Origin: Syntrophaceae bacterium UBA4810
Lineage (GTDB): Bacteria > Desulfobacterota > Syntrophia > Syntrophales > Smithellaceae
Length of the DNA: 10,956 nucleotides
Direction: 5' to 3'
Assembly: GCA_002402545.1 (NCBI GenBank)
Contig: DHGA01000031.1
Location: 1 to 10,956, forward strand
The position numbers and the translations under genes were made by a program. Of this stretch, positions 7,597-10,956 are shown one piece after another (position 1 is the stretch's first letter; every line of letters starts with the position of its first letter). The notes beneath the pieces were generated by a model. That model saw only the letters and a list, made by a program, of their open reading frames with translations. It was not told where the DNA came from and ran no database searches.

Positions 7597-7884
7597 TCAT
7601 TCGATCACTTTCGGGACGCGAAAAAACTCCCCTCGCCCATCCGGCGCGTTCGCCAGCGTTTTTTCCGTCCCGATAGACGCGGCAACTTTATCTGCGCGAA
7701 AAGCGTTGGTGACGCCAATGGCATGGCTCATCGGCTCCACGCCTTTGGTGTCCAGTTCGTTGAGCTTATCGATGTAGAGCAGAATATCGTTTAGCTGCGC
7801 GGTAAATTTTTCTTTTTCCTGCGGCGTTATTTCCAGACGCGCCAGATGCGCGACATATTCAACTTCCTGAGCTGTTAACTTCAA
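7597..7884 (-). CDS. gatC: Asp-tRNA(Asn)/Glu-tRNA(Gln) amidotransferase subunit C (TTG start)
   Basis: GatC is the small subunit that wraps around and stabilises the GatA-GatB pair. The 95-residue protein has the family's usual length and pattern: a start resembling MKLTAQEVEYVAHLARLEI, then the helix FTAQLNDILLYIDKLNELDT, the segment GVEPMSHAIG and a terminal FFRVPKVIE. The start codon is TTG at 7884, supported by a strong GGGAGG five bases upstream and by family alignment; no ATG or GTG fits. It follows the deacetylase gene by 19 bp, so both are probably on one transcript. A palindromic repeat begins just after its stop. Confidence 0.95.
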   Translation of the reverse strand: MKLTAQEVEYVAHLARLEITPQEKEKFTAQLNDILLYIDKLNELDTKGVEPMSHAIGVTNAFRADKVAASIGTEKTLANAPDGRGEFFRVPKVIE

Positions 7885-7889
7885 ATTTT

Positions 7890-7895
7890 TCCTCC
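7890..7895 (-). promoter_or_regulatory. Shine-Dalgarno site that fixes the gatC TTG start
   Basis: GGGAGG on the minus strand ends five bases before the TTG at 7884. It is one of the best ribosome sites in the window and supports use of the rare TTG initiation codon. Confidence 0.8.
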
Positions 7896-7903
7896 CAACT
7901 ATT

Positions 7904-8956
7904 CTATGCGTTCCAGTACGGCTTGATTTTCGCCGTTACCTGTTTGATGACATTGTCCGCTACCGCTCCCGCTTCTTTCTCCATCGCGGCGAGCCTTTCT
8001 TCGGCACAAACAGTATCGCCTCGCATTTCCTCGAGCACCGCTTTTATCGATTCAGCCAGACCCATAACATGATAACCGCCCTCAAGCACGACTACGAATC
8101 GTCCCTCGCAACAGCTTTCCGCAATATCAAGCATTATTCTGGTGAGCGCGGCAAATCCCTTTGGGGTCACGCGCATGCCGCCCAGCGGGTCCTGAAAATA
8201 TGTATCGAAACCGGCGGAAAGAAGCACAAAATCAGGTTTATATTGCAAGGCCGCGGGCTTCAGAATTTTTCGGAAAATTTTCACAAAAGCCGCGTCGTCC
8301 GCCCCGGTGCTAAGCGGAACATTGATGGTATAACCTTCGCCTTTGCCCCGGCCAATTTCCTGGAGGCTTCCCGTGCCGGGATAATAAGGATACTGATGCG
8401 TGGAAAAATACAAAACCCGCGGGTCGTCTTCAAAACTGTGCTGCGTGCCGTTGCCGTGATGCAGATCCCAATCTACAATCAGAATTTTTTTCAGATTATA
8501 TTTTTTGATGGCGTGCAGCGCGCCGATAGCAACGTTATTGAAAATGCAGAAACCGGCCGCGCGGTCGTATTCCGCGTGATGCCCGGGCGGACGAACCAAC
8601 GCGAAAGCGTTATCGACTTTTTTCTGCATCACCGCGTCGATAGCAGTGAGCAGGCCACCAACGGCAAGCTTTGCTATTTCGTAACTTTCCGGGCTGGTGG
8701 CTGTGTCCGGATCAAGATAAACACAATCTTTGCCCGCGGTGCTGGCAATATATTCAACGTAGGAAGGAGCATGAATCATTTCAATTTCTTTGTGGGTGGC
8801 CTCTCTAGGCGCTAGCTGTATAAACTTCTGCGCTATGGCCGGTTTGTCCAGAATCGCATGCACCGCCGCCAGGCGCTCAGGGCTTTCCGGATGATAAGCG
8901 CCGGCTGAATGCTGCAGATAACGCTGGTCTTTAACAATACCAGTTTTTTTCGGCAT
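7904..8956 (-). CDS. Histone deacetylase family protein, AcuC-like lysine/acetyl-amide deacetylase
   Basis: The 350-residue protein belongs to the zinc-dependent arginase/deacetylase superfamily, whose bacterial members remove acetyl groups from lysines (AcuC on acetyl-CoA synthetase) or from small acetylated amines. Catalytic elements are present: the His pair in PPGHHA (H126, H127), zinc ligands D164 and H166 in DWDLHHGNGTQ, D251 in LLSAGFD, and the transition-state tyrosine Y295 in EGGYH. GFCIFNNVAIGA is the typical substrate-channel segment. The C-terminal region (about 310-350) is helical and has no known motif. There is no signal peptide, so it should be cytosolic. The ATG at 8956 is preceded by an excellent AGGGAGGT. 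It is followed 19 bp later by gatC. The exact substrate, protein or small molecule, is not determinable here. Confidence 0.9.
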   Translation of the reverse strand: MPKKTGIVKDQRYLQHSAGAYHPESPERLAAVHAILDKPAIAQKFIQLAPREATHKEIEMIHAPSYVEYIASTAGKDCVYLDPDTATSPESYEIAKLAVGGLLTAIDAVMQKKVDNAFALVRPPGHHAEYDRAAGFCIFNNVAIGALHAIKKYNLKKILIVDWDLHHGNGTQHSFEDDPRVLYFSTHQYPYYPGTGSLQEIGRGKGEGYTINVPLSTGADDAAFVKIFRKILKPAALQYKPDFVLLSAGFDTYFQDPLGGMRVTPKGFAALTRIMLDIAESCCEGRFVVVLEGGYHVMGLAESIKAVLEEMRGDTVCAEERLAAMEKEAGAVADNVIKQVTAKIKPYWNA

Positions 8957-8961
8957 GCGTA

Positions 8962-8969
8962 ACCTCCCT
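8962..8969 (-). promoter_or_regulatory. Shine-Dalgarno site of the deacetylase gene
   Basis: AGGGAGGT on the minus strand lies five bases before the ATG at 8956. It supports this start and suggests efficient translation. The 111-bp gap upstream (8957-9067) shows no clear terminator, and only weak matches to a promoter, so it is open whether the ArsC/Spx-like gene upstream is co-transcribed. Confidence 0.75.
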
Positions 8970-9067
8970 GATTTTAATCACTTAAAGATGTGTTGATGTA
9001 TCACAAATGAATTTAAAGCGCAAAATATTTCCCCGGCGGCAAAAGAAACCCACTTAAAAAATCTCTT

Positions 9068-9412
9068 TTATTTCAAGATGTCGGATAATACTTTGCTGTC
9101 CGCGCCGAAATAAACTTTTTTACCTATTTTCACGATTGGCCGGCGGATAAGACGCGGTTCTTTGAGCATCAGGTCAATCAGTTGCGTGTCAGTTAGTTTA
9201 TCTTGTTCCAATTCCATTTTCTTGAAACTGGGGCTGCGGAAATTGAACATCTCGGAGGGCTTGCCGCCCTGCAGTAATTTTTCGATTTCCGCGCGGCTGA
9301 ATGCATCTTTGAAAAAATCACGTTCGGTAAATTCAACTTTCTTGCGCAAGAGAAACTCTCTTGTCTGACAGCAGGTACTTCACCTGCTCCAGCAGTAAAA
9401 CTCTACTTTCAT
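9068..9412 (-). CDS. Probable selenoprotein: ArsC/Spx-like thioredoxin-fold oxidoreductase with in-frame TGA (Sec)
   Basis: Read from ATG 9412 with the TGA at 9380-9382 as selenocysteine, this gives a 114-residue protein, the normal length of the ArsC/Spx/YffB family. The start includes YCWSR-U-STCCQTR (6-18); U11 sits where ArsC Cys12 and Spx Cys10 lie, and C14 completes a UxxC pair. Family residues follow: VEFTERDFFKD (26-36), R59 in FRSPSFKKM, and EPRLIRRPIV (85-94), whose arginines correspond to substrate-binding ones in ArsC. A GGAAGGG stretch lies 10 nt upstream of the ATG (7 nt from a GTG at 9415). Without read-through, only a fragment from TTG 9349 remains, lacking every cysteine. The domain organisation fits a redox enzyme (arsenate reductase-like or Spx-like), but the substrate is unknown. 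The alternative is a nonsense-mutated pseudogene; the intact frame on both sides, the exact catalytic position and the hairpin after the TGA argue against it. Confidence 0.82.
9347..9363 (-). promoter_or_regulatory. Candidate bacterial SECIS hairpin
   Basis: In the mRNA the sequence CAAGAGA-GUU-UCUCUUG forms a perfect 7-bp stem with a 3-nt loop. The stem begins 16 nt after the UGA and the loop 23 nt after it. A small apical loop with G at its first position, within roughly 16-37 nt of the UGA, is the accepted bacterial SECIS pattern recognised by SelB. The bulged U of the E. coli fdhF element is not obvious here. It lies within the coding sequence, as expected in bacteria. Confidence 0.7.
9370..9388 (-). 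other. Perfect hairpin enclosing the selenocysteine UGA
   Basis: In the mRNA, AGCAGGU-GAAGU-ACCUGCU forms a 7-bp stem with a 5-nt loop. The U of the UGA pairs at the top of the 5' arm and G and A lie in the loop. It is immediately upstream of the SECIS candidate (6 nt between them). It may help present the UGA or reduce release-factor access; this is inference. Part of the pairing is also forced by the codons for Ser-Arg-Sec-Ser-Thr-Cys-Cys. Confidence 0.55.
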
Positions 9413-9534
9413 CACATTATAGCCCTTCCATTTTTAGTCGGGTCAAAATCATATTAATTCAAAGTCATTGCTCTTGCCAGCATAAATCCTGATAACTTAT
9501 CGCCACAACCCACCGACAAGCGCCGGAAAAACCA

Positions 9535-9562
9535 TTGACAAAAACGGCTGTCAACATATAGG
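9535..9562 (+). promoter_or_regulatory. Sigma-70-type promoter for the tat operon, with an overlapping inverted repeat
   Basis: TTGACA (9535-9540) is a perfect -35 box; after 16 bp comes TATAGG (9557-9562), a fair -10 box. Transcription would begin near 9569, giving a short leader of about 28 nt with GAGGGG just before the tatB ATG. The -35 box is also the left arm of an inverted repeat with TGTCAA at 9549-9554 (8-nt spacer), a possible operator. The rest of the divergent gap 9413-9596 contains no gene I can support. Confidence 0.6.
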
Positions 9563-9596
9563 CTAATTACTCAATTTTCCAGCGGATGAGGGGTTA

Positions 9597-9884
9597 ATGT
9601 TCAATATAGGCTTTCAGGAACTGATCATCATCGCGATAATCGCTCTGCTTATCGTGGGCCCTAAGAAGCTGCCCGATCTGGCTAAATCTTTAGGCAAAAG
9701 CTTCGGCGAACTCAAACGGGCGGCGGATGGCCTAACCGATGATATAAAACAAACCATGAAAGAAGATGAAAAAGAAGAACCTCAGGATGACGCCCTGAAA
9801 AATTCGCTTTTAATGAAAAAATCGGACGACACAGAAACAGAGGCTGAACCTGGGCAGCCGGAAGAAAAAAATCCCGAAGGCTAA
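9597..9884 (+). CDS. tatB: Twin-arginine translocase subunit, TatA/TatB family (TatB-type)
   Basis: The 95-residue protein has the Tat small-subunit layout: a short periplasmic start, one membrane helix (about 7-21, ELIIIAIIALLIVGP), a GP hinge, an amphipathic helix (PDLAKSLGKSFGELKRAADGL) and a charged, disordered tail from about 53 to 95. The start MFNIGFQEL with E8 and the VGPKKLP hinge are nearer to TatB than to the usual TatA FG hinge, although in organisms with a two-component TatAC system one protein can serve both roles. TatB together with TatC forms the receptor for twin-arginine signal peptides. GAGGGG precedes the ATG closely. tatC begins 24 bp downstream. Whether a separate TatA exists elsewhere cannot be seen. 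Confidence 0.85.
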   Translation: MFNIGFQELIIIAIIALLIVGPKKLPDLAKSLGKSFGELKRAADGLTDDIKQTMKEDEKEEPQDDALKNSLLMKKSDDTETEAEPGQPEEKNPEG

Positions 9885-9908
9885 AATTTCTTATAACGCG
9901 TTCACTTT

Positions 9909-10655
9909 ATGGAATCCAGCAAAGATAATAAAATGTCGCTTACCGAACACCTGATAGAGCTGCGCAAGCGGCTTTTACGCATTATCATTATTTTGGGCGC
10001 CGGCTTCCTTGTATGTTTTTATTTTAAAGATTTTGTTTTTGAAATTATCACCAAACCCATCACGCAGGTTCTGCCGGCGGACAGCCACCTTGTGTACATC
10101 GGCGTTACCGAAGCGTTTTTCGTTTACATGAAATTGTCTTTCTTCGCGGCGCTGATGCTGACCAGCCCCTTTATCCTTTACCAGATATGGAAGTTTATCT
10201 CCCCGGGATTGCTGCCCAAAGAAAAAAGATACGTGATTCCCTTTGTTTTCTTTTCTACTTTACTTTTTTTAGGCGGTATTGTTTTCGGTTACGCGGTTGT
10301 TCTGCCTCCCGCTTTTAAATTTTTCATCAGCTTCAACAATCAATACCTGCAGGCGATGATTTCCTTCCGTGAATATTTATCCCTGTTTGTCACTTTTTTA
10401 CTTGGTTTTGGTTTGTCTTTTGAACTACCCGTATTTATCTTCTTTTTGACCAAACTGGGCATCGTCAATGCCGGCATGCTGGTTAAACAGTGGAAATTCG
10501 CTATTTTATTCATTTTTATCATTGCCGCCGCACTGACTCCTTCGCCGGACGCTTTAAGTCAAATACTGATGGCTATCCCCTTGATGTTTTTGTATTTAGT
10601 AAGTATATTTGTGGCCAAATTTGCCAAAAAACAAAAGAAACAAAATTCTGATTAG
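9909..10655 (+). CDS. tatC: Sec-independent protein translocase subunit TatC
   Basis: TatC is the polytopic core of the Tat translocase, which exports folded proteins, often with redox cofactors. The 248-residue protein has six hydrophobic segments (about 22-40, 70-92, 109-132, 155-180, 194-210 and 213-236). Residues match functional positions of E. coli TatC with a constant offset of two: E17 and R19 in HLIELRKR, F96 in YQIWKFISP, E105 in LPKEKR, E172 in LSFELPV, and D213 in TPSPDALSQ. These include the signal-peptide binding glutamates. The lysine-rich tail (KFAKKQKKQ) is cytoplasmic. No clear Shine-Dalgarno precedes the ATG at 9909; an in-frame ATG at 9933 (MSLTEHL) is an alternative start. 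It is probably co-transcribed with tatB. Confidence 0.95.
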   Translation: MESSKDNKMSLTEHLIELRKRLLRIIIILGAGFLVCFYFKDFVFEIITKPITQVLPADSHLVYIGVTEAFFVYMKLSFFAALMLTSPFILYQIWKFISPGLLPKEKRYVIPFVFFSTLLFLGGIVFGYAVVLPPAFKFFISFNNQYLQAMISFREYLSLFVTFLLGFGLSFELPVFIFFLTKLGIVNAGMLVKQWKFAILFIFIIAAALTPSPDALSQILMAIPLMFLYLVSIFVAKFAKKQKKQNSD

Positions 10656-10675
10656 AAAGAAGAATTAGGATAAAC

Positions 10676-10956
10676 ATGCCTTTTAAACGTTTAAAATATT
10701 ATCGTGACAGTGTGGGCGATGGGGAAGTCAACAAATTAGTTCACCTGTTTATACTTTTCGCTATTGTCGTCGCGTCCATACTTGTTCTCTCGGTTGTCGG
10801 TACCGTTCTTTACTACGCGGCAACCCTTGATCTGCCCACTGTGGAAACGCTAAAAGATTACAGGCCCAGCATCGCTTCAACCGTGTACGATGATAATAAC
10901 GAAGTTGTCGATCAGTTCTTTCTGGAAGACAGAAAAATAGTCGATATCAATAACGT
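10676..10956 (+). CDS. mrcA: Penicillin-binding protein 1A, N-terminal part (cut by window edge)
   Basis: Ninety-three complete codons are visible. A basic cytoplasmic start (MPFKRLKYYRD) leads to one membrane anchor at about residues 22-47, then the sequence LPTVETLKDYRPSIASTVYD (53-72) and QFFLEDRKIVDI, which are the hallmark stretch just before the glycosyltransferase domain of class A penicillin-binding proteins of the PBP1A type. Those enzymes polymerise and cross-link peptidoglycan on the outer face of the inner membrane. The catalytic domains lie beyond the window. An AGGA seven bases or less upstream of the ATG, and a gap of only 20 bp after tatC, indicate a shared transcript. Confidence 0.88.
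   Translation, partial: MPFKRLKYYRDSVGDGEVNKLVHLFILFAIVVASILVLSVVGTVLYYAATLDLPTVETLKDYRPSIASTVYDDNNEVVDQFFLEDRKIVDINN

Noticed and set aside
8069..8815. Long plus-strand open frame opposite the deacetylase gene
   Set aside because: It is an antisense shadow of a well-supported gene, lacks any family likeness, and is explained by codon bias on the coding strand. The same applies to long antisense frames over gatB and gatA.
9068..9349. A 93-residue protein starting at TTG 9349
   Set aside because: It starts within the first helix of the ArsC/Spx fold, after the redox motif, and the TTG lies in the 3' arm of the SECIS-like hairpin with no ribosome site. The longer recoded reading explains the data better.
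9416..9446. TATAAT (9416-9421) with TTGACC (9441-9446) on the minus strand as promoter of the selenoprotein gene
   Set aside because: The spacer is 19 bp and the -10 box ends three bases before the ATG, so transcription would begin at or inside the start codon and the ribosome site would not be transcribed. The true promoter is probably further upstream, but I cannot identify it.
9491..9501. Short palindrome GATAA-C-TTATC in the divergent intergenic region
   Set aside because: Arms of five A/T-rich bases are too short to claim an operator without comparative data.

Overview
This window looks like a chromosomal segment from a Gram-negative anaerobe, most likely a member of the Desulfobacterota (Deltaproteobacteria), perhaps near the Syntrophales. 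That placement is inference from gene content (Tat genes, a class A penicillin-binding protein, a GatCAB amidotransferase, smc next to ftsY), from a GC-rich palindromic intergenic repeat of a type I associate with these bacteria, and from a probable selenoprotein. No 16S or other decisive marker is present.

Layout. (1) Positions 1-2586, plus strand: the last codons of a probable smc, then ftsY, a PPP-type metallophosphatase and a stand-alone glutamate formimidoyltransferase, closely packed. (2) Positions 2604-9412, minus strand, read from right to left: an ArsC/Spx-like thioredoxin-fold protein, an AcuC-like deacetylase, gatC, a 121-bp palindromic repeat, gatA, gatB, mtnA, a HAD phosphatase and a small one-helix membrane protein. 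Three consecutive junctions (gatA/gatB, gatB/mtnA, mtnA/HAD) share the same TAATG stop-start overlap, so these four genes are almost certainly one translationally coupled operon. (3) Positions 9413-9596: a divergent intergenic region with a good sigma-70-type promoter pointing right. (4) Positions 9597-10956, plus strand: a TatB-type gene, tatC and the start of a PBP1A gene cut by the window edge.

The most important observation is at 9068-9412. Read conventionally, the ArsC/Spx-like gene lacks its catalytic N-terminus. The same frame, however, continues upstream through one TGA codon (9380-9382) to an ATG at 9412 with a purine-rich Shine-Dalgarno-like stretch. The TGA falls exactly where the ArsC/Spx catalytic cysteine should be, giving YCWSR-U-STCC with a UxxC redox pair. 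A perfect 7-bp hairpin with a GUU loop lies 16 nt after the TGA, which fits the bacterial SECIS pattern. I conclude that this is probably a selenocysteine-containing ArsC/Spx-like oxidoreductase of 114 residues that ordinary gene calling would truncate.

The remaining genes are mostly housekeeping: membrane targeting (FtsY), Gln/Asn-tRNA formation by transamidation (GatCAB), methylthioribose-phosphate isomerisation (MtnA), folded-protein export (Tat) and peptidoglycan synthesis (PBP1A).
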